Part shown: positions 9,914 to 19,240 of the stretch, in pieces | Layout: each line of letters opens with the position of its first letter | How positions within the stretch are numbered: the first letter of the stretch is position 1 | From: Methanobacterium spitsbergense | GTDB taxonomy: Archaea; Methanobacteriota; Methanobacteria; Methanobacteriales; Methanobacteriaceae | Length of the DNA stretch: 64,000 nucleotides | NCBI RefSeq assembly: GCF_019931065.1 | Contig: NZ_JAIOUQ010000007.1 | Span: 307,623-371,622, forward strand | Reading direction: 5' to 3' | Position numbers and translations under genes: made by a program | Notes under the pieces: model-generated | The model's database searches: none | Told to the model about the DNA's origin: nothing | The model's input: only the letters and a program-made list of their open reading frames with translations

Positions 9914-10561
9914 ATGGGAAACGGTTTAATTAAAACTGAATTTGATTTTGGTTGGAAAGAATGGCAAGATGCCCCCCATTATGCACATCTTGCATTTGAA
10001 TATCAAAAAGGCAGTGTTGTAGATGTTGGATGTGCGACTTGTGAATTGTATAAATTTTTAAGAAATAATGGCTGGAAAGATAAATATTATGGAATTGATA
10101 ATACGAAATATGACATTTCATATCCTTCGGATATAAATTTGATAATAGGTGATGCATCAGAAACGGAAATTCCAAAAGTTGATACTGTAATCTTGTATAA
10201 TATACTTGAACATGTTGATGAACCTCTTTTGCTATTAGAAAAATCTATTAAAGCATGTAGAGAAAATGTACTCATTTATGTTCCCCAAAGAAACGAAGAA
10301 ATGTGGATGAAAGGTATTGTTGAATTTCACCAGCTGGATAAAACACATAAACACTGCGGATTCTCAAAAGAAGAGATTTATAATATCGTTTCTTTAAGTG
10401 GTGGTAAAATATCTAATTATAAAGATATGGTTTTAAGAGATGCAACCATTGGAGTAAATCTTTGGAACAACAGAATTCCACGTTTTATAGTTGGGAAATT
10501 GAATAAAATATTTTCTTCAAAGAATTTTTATCAGGAAATTTGGTGTGAAATTACTAAATAA
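9914..10561 (+). CDS. Class I SAM-dependent methyltransferase
   Basis: 215 residues. Motif I is VVDVGCATCELYKFL (residues 36-50), followed by an acidic residue after the second strand (YYGIDNTKY), the motif II-like LIIGDASETEIPKVDTVILYNILEHVDEP, the pattern of the Methyltransf_11/25 group with the NILEHV signature. Substrate is unknown; such orphan enzymes often act on small molecules or glycans, and a glycosyltransferase lies 0.8 kb upstream. GTGATGGA lies upstream of the ATG. It is not closely linked to other genes. Confidence 0.85.
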   Translation: MGNGLIKTEFDFGWKEWQDAPHYAHLAFEYQKGSVVDVGCATCELYKFLRNNGWKDKYYGIDNTKYDISYPSDINLIIGDASETEIPKVDTVILYNILEHVDEPLLLLEKSIKACRENVLIYVPQRNEEMWMKGIVEFHQLDKTHKHCGFSKEEIYNIVSLSGGKISNYKDMVLRDATIGVNLWNNRIPRFIVGKLNKIFSSKNFYQEIWCEITK

Positions 10562-10804
10562 GAGTACGTTATATTAAATTCCAACAACTCTCCAATATAT
10601 TCCAAACAACACCCAAATACTACTCTAATAAATCCTTATATTTCATTATATATTCAGTTATTGCTTATTCTAATTAAATTTGATTTACTAACATTACCCA
10701 TTGCATTTGATATCTAAAGTTATCACCCTAAAAATATTATCATGATTCGTATAATTACTACACAATAATATTTATTGATAAAAATAAAAGTTTTGGAAAG
10801 TTTT

Positions 10805-10840
10805 GAACATCCTCAAGGAATGTTCCCACAGTGGGAACAT
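10805..10840. repeat. Overlapping inverted repeats (alternative hairpins)
   Basis: GAACAT (10805-10810), ATGTTCCCAC (10820-10829) and GTGGGAACAT (10831-10840) form a three-arm set. The middle arm can pair with either the left arm (6 bp plus partial inner pairs) or the right arm (perfect 10 bp around a single A). The right-hand dyad is perfect on DNA and could be an operator or an RNA switch element. Confidence 0.6.
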
Positions 10841-10850
10841 ATTTACAATT

Positions 10851-10890
10851 AGTCAAATAGGTAGTCAAAAATAGTAGTCAAATTAATATC
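10851..10890. repeat. Three AGTCAAA direct repeats
   Basis: AGTCAAA begins at 10851, 10863 and 10876, giving 12- and 13-bp periodicity. A related stretch lies at about 31047-31090, with similar flanks (a TTTATG-like segment after the repeats), so this is a dispersed repeat and not a chance cluster. Confidence 0.55.
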
Positions 10891-11275
10891 AAAATTAGTT
10901 TATGCAAAGAAGATCTCACTATAACATTAGAGAATAGTGATAAGTCTATGTTCAATAAAAGTTATTCATATATAACCTTTTCCACTGGGGTATTGAAAAT
11001 CAGTATATAATCATCTTATTTTGATAATATTTAATAAAAATTGAGAGTTATATGAAAAAACCATTTAAATTCGTAAATTTATTAAAAATACTTTATAATC
11101 TATTTTAACATATCCTTTAAAGCTAAAATTATCTAATATTAATTAAACTGCCCGAGTTTAACACGTTGAAATGATTTTAAGTCCATTGAAAATCGAAGCC
11201 AACAAATTTTATATGCTTTAGCTTACATAATAAATAGTGTTAAAAGTTACTTAAATGTTTAAGGAGGAATTTAAT

Positions 11276-11749
11276 TTGGATATTGGAGATCCTATTAAAA
11301 CAACTGTAGAAGAAATTCGAAAAGTATTAAACATTGAAAATGTAGTCGGAGAAACCATAGAAACTGAAGACAAAATTTTGATTCCCATTACACGAATGGG
11401 TATGGGATTCGGAGCAGGCAAAGCTGAAGGTAATGGACCTGATAAGTCTGGTGGAGCAGGTGCTGGAGCTGGTGGTGCAGCAGGTATTGAACCTATAGCC
11501 ATGGTTGTTGTCTTCAAAGGAGTTGATGGTCCCGAAGGCGTAAAAGTAATGTCTTTGAAAAATCCAGATCCTTTATCAAGAGCCATAGGCGAGATAAGTA
11601 ATGCTGCCGTTGAGATTATGGGGCAGGGAAGCAAAATGATGAAGGAAAAGGGTCATAAAAAGAAAGAAGTAAAATACGAAGGTAAGAATAAAGAGGCTAA
11701 ATTCAAAGATACAAAGGATGAAACCAGTTTAGATGTGAAAGACAAATAA
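11276..11749 (+). CDS. GerW/YtfJ-family protein
   Basis: 157 residues. The core DPIKTTVEEIRKVLNIENVVGETI, then ILIPITRMGMGFGAG, a Gly/Ala-rich linker (GGAGAGAGGAAG) and GIEPIAMVVVFKG are typical of the YtfJ family, known as GerW in spore formers but common in non-sporulating archaea, where its job is unknown. I use the TTG at 11276, eight bases after a strong AAGGAGG (11261-11267); the in-frame ATG at 11255 would put that site inside the gene. The lysine-rich tail is charged. It is followed by a DUF2953 protein, the common partner of this family. Confidence 0.88.
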   Translation: MDIGDPIKTTVEEIRKVLNIENVVGETIETEDKILIPITRMGMGFGAGKAEGNGPDKSGGAGAGAGGAAGIEPIAMVVVFKGVDGPEGVKVMSLKNPDPLSRAIGEISNAAVEIMGQGSKMMKEKGHKKKEVKYEGKNKEAKFKDTKDETSLDVKDK

Positions 11750-11787
11750 TAACACTCTTTTAAATAATAAAATTTGGGAGACTCCAG

Positions 11788-12372
11788 TTGATCAACATTC
11801 TAATCATCATAATACTTCTTATAATACTTTTTTTTGTAAGTATTATGATGATCCCCTTTCATATTTCCCTAATATTGGGTAATAGTGGTTTAGAATTTAA
11901 GGGATATTTTAAAGTAACATGGATGAGGATCAGGTTATTTAAACGGGATATACCCTCCAAAGAAGAGGAAGAAGAGAAAAAGGAAGAAGAGAAAAAAGAA
12001 AAATCTCAATGGACTATTGAAAGGGTCCAAAAGGTTTTCAATCTTTTTTTGGAAGCTCTTCCACATTTTCAAAAGGTTTTCTCTGCGGTTATCAATTCGT
12101 TTATACTGGAAAAATTGATTATTCATATTAAAATGGGAATGGATAGTCCTGTGGATACTGCCCAAGTTGCGGGTATATTCTGGTCAATATCTTCATGGGT
12201 GAATCTATATCCTAATGTTTCATTGTATATTCAACCAGAATTTATGAAAACCACATTAGAGGGAGATATAGAACTTGAATTAAAATTAAAGCTTTTATGG
12301 ATAGTTATTGAATCATTAAAATCAATTACTAAAAAGCCTGTGAGAAACTTTATAAATGAAATCAGAGCATGA
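11788..12372 (+). CDS. DUF2953 membrane-anchored protein
   Basis: 194 residues starting at a TTG with GGGAG about eight bases upstream. One strong N-terminal membrane helix, then a beta-rich segment (GLEFKGYFKVTWMRIRLF), a Glu/Lys tract (residues 57-72), and a C-terminal half with IHIKMGMDSPVDTAQVAGIFW, the DUF2953 core. In Bacillus and archaea DUF2953 genes sit next to ytfJ/gerW as here, pointing to a joint membrane-associated role that has not been defined. Confidence 0.85.
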   Translation: MINILIIIILLIILFFVSIMMIPFHISLILGNSGLEFKGYFKVTWMRIRLFKRDIPSKEEEEEKKEEEKKEKSQWTIERVQKVFNLFLEALPHFQKVFSAVINSFILEKLIIHIKMGMDSPVDTAQVAGIFWSISSWVNLYPNVSLYIQPEFMKTTLEGDIELELKLKLLWIVIESLKSITKKPVRNFINEIRA

Positions 12373-12455
12373 TAATTTAATTTTTAAAAATATTGTAGTT
12401 ATCCAATAAAAAAAGGTATCCAATCTACTATATTACATATATTTAGGGCAATACA

Positions 12456-12707
12456 ATGAATTTTAAAAATAAGAATGTCAAAGAAATTGGAAAGGAGTTT
12501 AAAATAGGAGAAAGAACATTTTATCCGGTGGTACAAATTTCAACAATAGAAATGGATAGTTCTTTTTCAGAACAAATTTCTCCAATTGCTTTATTGGTTA
12601 TTGAACCCTCAATAAAATATATTTTACCATTGACAGAAGAAAAAGTTAATTCAGAAGAGATTATTGACCTTTATCAAAATAGAATCCTAAGCGGAAATAA
12701 ATTTTAA
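12456..12707 (+). CDS. Short GerW-like hypothetical protein
   Basis: 83 residues, third gene of the GerW/DUF2953 group. The stretch IGERTFYPVVQIS followed by ISPIALLVIEPSIKYILPL resembles the YtfJ pattern (a strand with P, then SPIA-hydrophobic-strand, then a V/I-rich strand), without the glycine linker. I infer a distant GerW-type fold; the resemblance is by eye only. No clear ribosome site. Confidence 0.6.
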   Translation: MNFKNKNVKEIGKEFKIGERTFYPVVQISTIEMDSSFSEQISPIALLVIEPSIKYILPLTEEKVNSEEIIDLYQNRILSGNKF

Positions 12708-13016
12708 ACTAAATTTTTTTGCATTTGTATTAAAATTAACATTATTCTTGTAAATGTTTAGCATTTTTAATAATAGACTCATTTTGTATATCTTATTAAT
12801 TAAAAATTTATATTATTTAGATACATGTTTACGTCTACATAGGGCTCATGGTAGCAATTTTAGTTGAAAAAATATTGGAGTTTAACGAAATGCCGAGGAA
12901 GAATAAGTAAATGTTCACTTGAGTTGTTGTGTTAACATTAGATGGCATCATGACCAGCATAAATTGAGTGAAATTGAAACACTCCATGTAATAAAAAAAA
13001 ATAGAATAAAATATTT
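12708..13016. other. Intergenic, about 310 bp, nothing recognised
   Basis: AT-rich sequence between the converging 3' ends of the GerW group and rubrerythrin. No open frame of note and no repeat seen. Confidence 0.5.
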
Positions 13017-13508
13017 TTAGTCAATTTTCATAAATTCTGAATTGGATGCTCCACATATTGGACATTTTTCTGGGGCATTGTCTTCAACTGTATTTCCGCA
13101 AAGGGCACAGACATAATAATCTACTTCAGGAGTGTCATCAAGATTTTCAAGGGCCTTTTGATATAACACGGCGTGTATTTGTTCTACTTTGTTAGCAACT
13201 TCAAATGTCCATCTAGCTGCGTCATCTTTCTCTGCTTTTGATTCAGCAATAAAATTTGGATACATCTCTGTGAATTCTTCGGTCTCTCCTGCTATGGCTT
13301 CAAGGAGATTTTCTTTTGTTTCGTTTATTCCGCCCGCTATTTCAAGATGGTTATGTGCATGCACTGTTTCTGCTTCAGCAGCTGCCCTAAACAATTTTGC
13401 AACTTGTTTAAATCCTTCTTTGTCTGCTTTTTTAGCAAATGCTAAATATTTTCGGTTTGCCTGTGATTCACCTGCAAATGCTTCCATTAAATTTTCTTTT
13501 GAACTCAT
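13017..13508 (-). CDS. rbr: Rubrerythrin
   Basis: Non-haem di-iron peroxidase that reduces hydrogen peroxide in anaerobes. 163 residues: a ferritin-like four-helix domain with the diiron ligands in EAFAGESQANRKY, EAETVHAHNH, and EAIAGETEE...EIFE-like repeat region, then a C-terminal rubredoxin domain YVCALCGNTVEDNAPEKCPICG with both CxxC pairs. The TATA-like TTTATAAG about 35 bp upstream and GTGAGGGT give it a promoter of its own. It supports oxygen tolerance. Single gene, no operon. Confidence 0.95.
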   Translation of the reverse strand: MSSKENLMEAFAGESQANRKYLAFAKKADKEGFKQVAKLFRAAAEAETVHAHNHLEIAGGINETKENLLEAIAGETEEFTEMYPNFIAESKAEKDDAARWTFEVANKVEQIHAVLYQKALENLDDTPEVDYYVCALCGNTVEDNAPEKCPICGASNSEFMKID

Positions 13509-13755
13509 ATTGTTACCCTCACAAATTTATCAACATAAAATCTTATAAATTTATTATAACTCCATTACTAAAATTTGTTTTGTAACAGAATATCGGTTAT
13601 AATTTCTAAATATTTTATAAGTGTTGTTTAAAGATTAATTTCCCTTAAAAATAGATATAATTCAATATTATGTGGTTTAATTTTAATAATTAATTTCATA
13701 CTAGTACATTAAGATTTGGTAATTAAAAATAAAAACAAATAAAAAAGGAAGAAAA

Positions 13756-13962
13756 TTAGGCTGTTTTAACAGCCATGTCTATATCATCTGCTTTGACAGT
13801 TTTTCTTCCAGCGTGTTTTGCAAGCTCTACGGCTTTTTTAGCTATTTCTTCACCTTTTTCTTCGAGTGATTTGGCTAAAGCCTCTTTTGCATCATCACTT
13901 ATTCTTTGAGCACCAGCGTTTTTTATGATCCTTCCAACTGGAGCAATTGGTAATTCGGCCAT
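13756..13962 (-). CDS. Archaeal histone (HMfA/HMfB type)
   Basis: 68 residues matching the minimal archaeal histone fold: [23 protein letters not shown], then the long central helix and the C-terminal [16 protein letters not shown]. It forms dimers and longer hypernucleosomes that wrap DNA. It is preceded by a very strong GGAGGTG ribosome site, matching high expression. Codon use is conserved. Found as a solitary gene, divergent from cofH. Confidence 0.96.
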   Translation of the reverse strand: MAELPIAPVGRIIKNAGAQRISDDAKEALAKSLEEKGEEIAKKAVELAKHAGRKTVKADDIDMAVKTA

Positions 13963-14072
13963 AATTTCACCTCCTATTTAACCTAGGGATAATTAATATT
14001 TAAATTTATCGGTTTTACTCGGATTTTTAGCCATGACTTATACAATAATCAATCAATCAATGAGATCATTAT

Positions 14073-14095
14073 GTAACCAAAACTTATAAGGTTAC
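14073..14095 (+). promoter_or_regulatory. cofH promoter with flanking dyad
   Basis: GTAACC (14073-14078) and GGTTAC (14090-14095) flank a TATA-like ACTTATAAG. The TATA centre lies about 30 bp before the cofH ATG, and no ribosome site is present, so the message is probably leaderless. The dyad over the TATA box could be a repressor site. Confidence 0.5.
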
Positions 14096-14115
14096 TAAGT
14101 AAAATATCAAATTCC

Positions 14116-15231
14116 ATGTTTGATTTGTTAAACATTGACACCCATATAGAAGAGATACTAGAAAAATCTTTAGAAACCCCGATATCTAATGAAGATGCAC
14201 TTATACTCATGAATACCACTGGAAGAGAATTTCAAGCTCTTTTAATTGCTGCAGATGCACGACGCGAAGAGATTGTTGGTGATAAAATTACTTACATTCA
14301 GAACTGGAACATTAATTTCACCAATATATGTACTGGAACCTGTGGTTTCTGTGCATTTAAAAGGGAAGAAAAAAACAGTGAATCATACTTTTTGAGTACC
14401 GATGAAATTGTTAAGAGAGCTGAAACCGCTTGGAATAATGGTGCAAATGAAGTGTGTATACAAGGTGGACTTCACCCCAAAGTTGATGCATATTACTATG
14501 AAGAACTTTTACAAAAATTGAGATCAGAACTTCCTGACATATACATACATGCATTTTCTCCAATGGAAATTTTATATGGGGCAGAAAAATCAGACATATC
14601 CATTTCAGAAGAATTAAAAATGCTAAAGAAAGCAGGGTTAGATTCAATCCCTGGAAATGCAGCTGAGATATTAAACGATGATATCAGGAAAATTCTGTGT
14701 CCAAGTAAGATGAACACTGCCAAATGGATTGAAATTGTTGAAACAGCGCATAAAACTGGGATACCAACAACTTGTACCATGATGTACGGACATATTGAAG
14801 AAATAAAACATAGAGTTGAACATATAGACATCCTAAGAAGTATACAGAAGAGAACTGGTGGATTCACAGAATTCGTGCCATTAACATTTATGCATAAAAA
14901 TACACAAATTTACAAAGATGGAAAAGCTGCTCCAGGATCAACCGGAATTGAGGATCTAAAGGTATATGCAGTTTCAAGATTAATGTTTGGAAATATTCTG
15001 CCCAATATTCAAGTTTCATGGGTTAAACTAGGGTTTAAATTTGCACAAGTTTGTTTAGGTGCCGGTGCAAATGATCTAGGAGGTACATTAGGTGAGGAAA
15101 GTATATCCAAATCTGCCGGGGCCCAGCATGGAGTGAGAACAAATCCTGCCAATTTTCAAAGGGTAATCCGGAATATGGGAAGAATACCTGCAGAAAGGGA
15201 TACTTTGTACAAGAATATTCATGTTGTATAA
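14116..15231 (+). CDS. cofH: FO synthase subunit 2 (CofH)
   Basis: Radical-SAM enzyme that joins tyrosine-derived 4-hydroxybenzyl to 5-amino-6-ribitylaminouracil, on the way to 7,8-didemethyl-8-hydroxy-5-deazariboflavin (FO), the chromophore of F420. 371 residues, family length, with [10 protein letters not shown] (CxxxCxxC) near residue 73 and the conserved [18 protein letters not shown] and [14 protein letters not shown] segments. The partner CofG is not in this window. CofG and MqnC/E are related, but the QGGLHP and ANDLGGT forms fit CofH. A MarR gene starts 15 bp after its stop. Confidence 0.96.
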   Translation: MFDLLNIDTHIEEILEKSLETPISNEDALILMNTTGREFQALLIAADARREEIVGDKITYIQNWNINFTNICTGTCGFCAFKREEKNSESYFLSTDEIVKRAETAWNNGANEVCIQGGLHPKVDAYYYEELLQKLRSELPDIYIHAFSPMEILYGAEKSDISISEELKMLKKAGLDSIPGNAAEILNDDIRKILCPSKMNTAKWIEIVETAHKTGIPTTCTMMYGHIEEIKHRVEHIDILRSIQKRTGGFTEFVPLTFMHKNTQIYKDGKAAPGSTGIEDLKVYAVSRLMFGNILPNIQVSWVKLGFKFAQVCLGAGANDLGGTLGEESISKSAGAQHGVRTNPANFQRVIRNMGRIPAERDTLYKNIHVV

Positions 15232-15245
15232 TTTCAGTGGTTAAA

Positions 15246-15728
15246 ATGGAAAACACACAGATCAATCATGAAGTTACATTTAAAATTATGATTCTTATTT
15301 TGCGAATTACAAAAAAATTCAATGAATTAGAAAAAATGTCCATTGATATTGGTTCAGATGAGAAACTTTATCCTTCTGAATTGCATGTTATAGATTCTGT
15401 TGCAAATAACTATGGTAATAGTGTAACAGAAATGAGTAAAAAATTTGGTATTACCAAAGGAGCAGTTTCACAAGTTGTAAACAAACTTTTTGATAAAGGA
15501 TTTCTTAAAAAAGATAAAAAAAACGGTAATGCTAAGGAAATTGTTCTGTCACTCACTGAAAAAGGTTGGAAAGCATTTTACATTATGGATGAAGTACATA
15601 AACAAATGGAAGAGGAATTTTTCGGTTATATGGAGGGTATTGAAGAAGAAAAATTAGAATCATTCATTGAAATTATGGGTAAGATTGAAGAATTCATAGA
15701 TACTTTTTTAAAACATGAATTATTATAA
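15246..15728 (+). CDS. MarR-family transcriptional regulator
   Basis: 160 residues with a winged helix: LHVIDSVANNYGNSVTEMSKKFGITKGAVSQVVNKLFDKGFLKKDK, then a wing with DKKNGNAKEIVLSLTEKG, and a C-terminal dimer helix. GTGGTTAAA precedes the ATG at 15246, 15 bp after cofH, so it is likely cotranscribed. A damaged acetyltransferase gene follows. Ligand and targets are unknown; the MarR-GNAT pairing is common in resistance-type loci. Confidence 0.85.
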   Translation: MENTQINHEVTFKIMILILRITKKFNELEKMSIDIGSDEKLYPSELHVIDSVANNYGNSVTEMSKKFGITKGAVSQVVNKLFDKGFLKKDKKNGNAKEIVLSLTEKGWKAFYIMDEVHKQMEEEFFGYMEGIEEEKLESFIEIMGKIEEFIDTFLKHELL

Positions 15729-15763
15729 CATAGTTTAGCTACTAAACTTTATGAGGTTATACT

Positions 15764-16333
15764 ATGTCTGTTAAATCTATTTTTATAGAACATTTTACAC
15801 ATGGACCAATATCTGAACATTTTAAGAAACATGGAACAATTTTTTTAGATAAAAATTCAACAAATACTGTTTTGACGTATTATGGAACTGCTGAAATAAA
15901 GAAATTCACACTAGGGGATATCGATGAATGTGTTGAATTATACAAAGATGTATTCTCTTCAGATCCCTGGAATGATGATTGGATATCTATTGATCAAGTA
16001 AGAACTTATTTTAATGAACTAATTGAAAATCCTGTTTTTGAGGGTTTTGTTGCCTATGAAAAATCCAAATTGGTTGGAGCATGTTTTGGTCATAAACGTT
16101 CATGGTGGACTGGAAATGATTTTTTTATAGACGAATTATTTGTTGCGAATGAAATGCAGTGAAATGGAATTGGAACTAAGTTACTTGATTATGTTGAATG
16201 CAACCGAGCAACCGATGATTGCAATCGTTTAATCCTGTTGACCAATATAGATTTACCTGCAGAAGAGTTTTATCTTAAAAAAGGATTTAAGACCAATAAT
16301 AATAGGATAATAATGGACAAAAAAATTGTATAA
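15764..16333 (+). pseudogene. GNAT acetyltransferase gene interrupted by a TGA
   Basis: The frame runs 132 codons, meets TGA at 16160-16162, and continues open for 57 more codons to TAA at 16331-16333. Read through, it gives a 189-residue GNAT protein; the stop falls in the acetyl-CoA loop, where MQ-stop-NGIGTKLLDY fits the Q-G-x-G-x-G motif if the TGA was GGA. The upstream part carries EFVAYEKSKLVG-type strands (FVAYEKSKLVGACFG). A single G-to-T change explains it. GAGGTT precedes the ATG. The truncated product lacks the cofactor site and should be inactive. Confidence 0.85.
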
Positions 16334-16346
16334 ATTATTTAAATAA

Positions 16347-16697
16347 TTAAAATTTTCTTATAACAATTTTATCATCATTTTCAACATCAAAAAAGAGTTC
16401 AAGATTATCTTTTATCTTTCCTATGTTATTTACATCTGATGCAGGTTGTGATCCACCATAAAATATACAAAACGCAGATCCTGGAGGCCAATAGGATAGA
16501 TCTCCCTTTTCAGTTGTTGAACTGGGATTTTCATAGTCCAATTTTAATGGAACATCGAAATATATTTCATGGAGCCATAGATTAGCTTCCCCTTCAAGAG
16601 GGAGGTTTTCATAGATCGTTCTTGCAGTATATGGGTTTCTGTTATCAAGAATAGCTTTAACTTTTCCTTTTCCAATCACTTCTATTTCTATTTCCAT
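16347..16697 (-). CDS. Cyclophilin-like (TM1367-type) protein
   Basis: 116 residues. The pattern of TARTIYENLPLEGEANLWLHEIYFDVPL and DLSYWPPGSAFCIFYG matches the small cyclophilin-like beta-barrel family related to Thermotoga TM1367, whose biochemical role is unknown. A clear GGGAGG lies six bases before the ATG. It converges with the broken GNAT gene and lies just downstream of deoC on the same strand with about 40 bp between, so might share its transcript. Confidence 0.8.
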   Translation of the reverse strand: MEIEIEVIGKGKVKAILDNRNPYTARTIYENLPLEGEANLWLHEIYFDVPLKLDYENPSSTTEKGDLSYWPPGSAFCIFYGGSQPASDVNNIGKIKDNLELFFDVENDDKIVIRKF

Positions 16698-16738
16698 TGT
16701 ATTCCTCCCATATAGTTTCTGTAATAATAATTTAGAAA

Positions 16739-17413
16739 TTATTTATGTATAGTCTTTTCCAGTTCTTTCATTATTGCTGGTCCAGTGGAAGTCCCAATTT
16801 TTGATGCTCCTGCATTAATCATATCAAGTACAGTATTAAGGTGTCTAATCCCTCCTGATGCTTTAACGCCCATATCATGCCCTACTGTTTCTCTTATAAG
16901 TGATATATCTTGGATATTTGCTCCAGGATATCCAATCCCTGTAGATGTTTTAATATAATCTGCTCCAGCTTCCATTGAAATGTTACAAGCCCTTATTTTT
17001 TCACTATTTGTTAATAATGCTGTTTCTAATATAACTTTCACAACCATCCCATCTGCTGATTCGACTACACCTTCGATATCTCTTTTAACAAGTGAATCTG
17101 CACATGATTTCAATGCCCCAATATTCATGACCATGTCCAGTTCTACTGCGCCATCTTCTACGGCTACAAGGGCTTCGAATGCTTTTATTTCAGATTTATT
17201 TGCTCCAAATGGAAATCCAATTACAGAACAGACATTTACATCATTTGATTTCAGAATTTCATGGGCTAATGCCACATTTGTTGGTGTAACACATGCAGAT
17301 GAGAAATTGTATTCCATAGCATCATTACAAAGGTTATTTATATCTTTTACAGTTGCATTTGGTTTTATATTTGTATGGTCTATCATTGAAGCCAATTTTT
17401 CAGGGGATATCAA
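16739..17413 (-). CDS. deoC: Deoxyribose-phosphate aldolase
   Basis: Cleaves 2-deoxyribose 5-phosphate to glyceraldehyde 3-phosphate and acetaldehyde. 224 residues; the DeoC barrel has IDHTNIKP, the catalytic-lysine strands [11 protein letters not shown] (Schiff-base lysine) and [14 protein letters not shown], and GVKASGGIR near the C terminus. I choose the TTG at 17413, nine bases after AAGGAG; the TTG nine bases earlier touches the ribosome site. It follows elp3 on the same strand, with about 40 bp between, so may share a transcript. Confidence 0.95.
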   Translation of the reverse strand: MISPEKLASMIDHTNIKPNATVKDINNLCNDAMEYNFSSACVTPTNVALAHEILKSNDVNVCSVIGFPFGANKSEIKAFEALVAVEDGAVELDMVMNIGALKSCADSLVKRDIEGVVESADGMVVKVILETALLTNSEKIRACNISMEAGADYIKTSTGIGYPGANIQDISLIRETVGHDMGVKASGGIRHLNTVLDMINAGASKIGTSTGPAIMKELEKTIHK

Positions 17414-17453
17414 ATAGATCAACTCCTTAATTTTGGTTTATAAGAGAATTATA

Positions 17454-19085
17454 TTACTTAATTATTTTGGACATGTAAGGGCCTTCCCTTTCGTAACCAA
17501 ATTTTCTGTAATAGTTACGGGCCCCAACGCCACTTATTATGAGCATTTTATTCTTATCATAATTTTCTGAAGCTATTTTTTCAGCTTCAAATAGTAATTC
17601 TTCTCCATATCCCATATGTTGCCATAGTTCATTTTTTTTCTGACCTAATTCAGCCATTTGACCGTAAACATGAAGTTCTCTAATAATGGCCGTTTTCGAG
17701 GTTACTTCCATTCTATGGGCTTTAAGAGAAGGTATTCTCAATCTTAGAAATCCAATTAATATGTCATTTTTAGGATCTTCCTTGGATAAGAAAATTTCAA
17801 GACCCTTACCAGCATTATATTCCTCTTTCATAAGTTTTATTTTTCCAAAGTCGGGATTAATACCTAGAATATCTTGATGACCCACTTCCCTGCATCTTAT
17901 GCACTGACATTTTACATGTTCTAGGGCTAGTTTTTGGTAAACAAGTTCACCAAGATTAGATTTTTTAACACCCGCCTCAATTAATTGTGAAGGTATGTCG
18001 CGCTGAATCCTCATAGTTCTAACCCATTTTGGAAGCATTTTTTTAACATTAACAATTAGATCAACAGCTTCCTCAGTTGTGTATGGTGTGTAATCACCTT
18101 TCTGCCATAATTCATGGATTTTAGATCCTTGGGTAACGAGACACGGATATATTTTCAACATATCCGGTTTGAAGTTCTCATCTTTGAATATCCTACGAAA
18201 TATCCTCAGGTCTCTTTCAGGGTCTGAGTATAATCCTGGCATTAAGTGCATTGCAACTTTAATTCCAGAATCTCTTAATATTCTAGAAGATTCAATAACA
18301 TCATTAATCCTATGCCCCCGTTCGATACGTTTATAAATAAAGTTATAGATGGTTTGGACACCAAGTTCTACCCTTGTAACTCCCATCTGGAGCATTCGAT
18401 CAATATCTTCAATTTTAGCATAATCTGGACGGGTTTCAAATGTCATACCTACACATCTTACAGGAGACTGTTCATTGGTGATTTGTGCTTCTTCCAAGTA
18501 TTTGAATTTTGAGGGGATCTTTAAATCTCCATTCTTACGAATTTCAATATGTCTATCTAGATTTTCAATTCCAAAATCGTTCATTGCTTCAATACAACGT
18601 GTTACAAACCATTCCTGGTAGCATAGGAAATAGGAGGAGAATGTTCCACCCATGATTATGAGTTCGATCTTATCCAGTGGATGTCCAATACTTTCAAGTT
18701 GTGACAGTCTATTGTAAGTCTGTTTGTAGGGGTCGAAATCATACATACGAGCTCTAAGTGCGGCAGGTTCTTCTCCAGTATAACTTGGAGGGGCAATATC
18801 ACTTTCAGGACAGTATGTACATCTTCCATGGGGACATTTATGTGGTTTACACATTACTGCAACTACTGCAACTCCCGAAATTGTTCTAGTTGGCTTTTTA
18901 CGAATAATAGGAGATATTTCCGTTCTTTCAGAAGGGGTAGCATTTTCAAGTATTAAAGAGTTGCTCATAAATTCCATTAGTTTAAAATCTCGACAAGCCT
19001 TCAACTTAAGCTTTTCTAGGTCTTTTTTTGTTTTAACTTTCCCCTCCATTATTTCGTTGATTATGAACCTACAAGCATCTTTCAT
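17454..19085 (-). CDS. elp3: tRNA uridine-34 carboxymethyl-modifying enzyme Elp3
   Basis: Archaeal stand-alone Elp3, which uses radical SAM chemistry and acetyl-CoA to make cm5U-type modification at wobble uridine. 543 residues: N-terminal helical region, radical-SAM core with the cysteines in [16 protein letters not shown] near residue 80, TFETRPDY and RVELGVQT, a zinc site [11 protein letters not shown], and a C-terminal GNAT domain ([13 protein letters not shown], then [14 protein letters not shown] acetyl-CoA loop and [11 protein letters not shown]). AAGGAGAT precedes the ATG. Family length is normal and all motifs are intact. Confidence 0.96.
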   Translation of the reverse strand: MKDACRFIINEIMEGKVKTKKDLEKLKLKACRDFKLMEFMSNSLILENATPSERTEISPIIRKKPTRTISGVAVVAVMCKPHKCPHGRCTYCPESDIAPPSYTGEEPAALRARMYDFDPYKQTYNRLSQLESIGHPLDKIELIIMGGTFSSYFLCYQEWFVTRCIEAMNDFGIENLDRHIEIRKNGDLKIPSKFKYLEEAQITNEQSPVRCVGMTFETRPDYAKIEDIDRMLQMGVTRVELGVQTIYNFIYKRIERGHRINDVIESSRILRDSGIKVAMHLMPGLYSDPERDLRIFRRIFKDENFKPDMLKIYPCLVTQGSKIHELWQKGDYTPYTTEEAVDLIVNVKKMLPKWVRTMRIQRDIPSQLIEAGVKKSNLGELVYQKLALEHVKCQCIRCREVGHQDILGINPDFGKIKLMKEEYNAGKGLEIFLSKEDPKNDILIGFLRLRIPSLKAHRMEVTSKTAIIRELHVYGQMAELGQKKNELWQHMGYGEELLFEAEKIASENYDKNKMLIISGVGARNYYRKFGYEREGPYMSKIIK

Positions 19086-19240
19086 ATAAAAATCTCCTTA
19101 TTTAGTATGGTTAAATTAGATTATAATAATGGTAAGTATTTATTAACTATTTTTCTATTCATCTATTATCAATAAATTTTTTATTTAGTTAAAGATATTT
19201 GGATTCAGATTATTATTTAAAAATAAATTTAGATTAAGTA

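Larger units (their letters stand above)
10562..11275. other. 700-bp gene-free region with repeats and hairpins
   Basis: No protein-coding gene seen. It contains a segment at 10615-10710 resembling intergenic sequence at 7860-7915 and 9793-9860, the hairpin pair at 10805-10840, and three AGTCAAA direct repeats at 10851-10882. A TATA-like box for the gerW gene probably lies near 11205-11235. Confidence 0.5.

Noticed and set aside
10851..10890. CRISPR-like array from AGTCAAA repeats
   Set aside because: Repeats are 7 bp, spacers only 5-6 bp, no cas gene in the window.
11251..11634. Antisense open frame across gerW
   Set aside because: Pro/Ala-rich shadow of the Gly/Ala linker on the coding strand, no start signal.
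16160..16162. TGA in the GNAT gene as selenocysteine
   Set aside because: Orthologous motif needs glycine here (Q-G-x-G-x-G), no cysteine equivalent is expected, and there is no visible selenocysteine element after the gene. A stop mutation is simpler.
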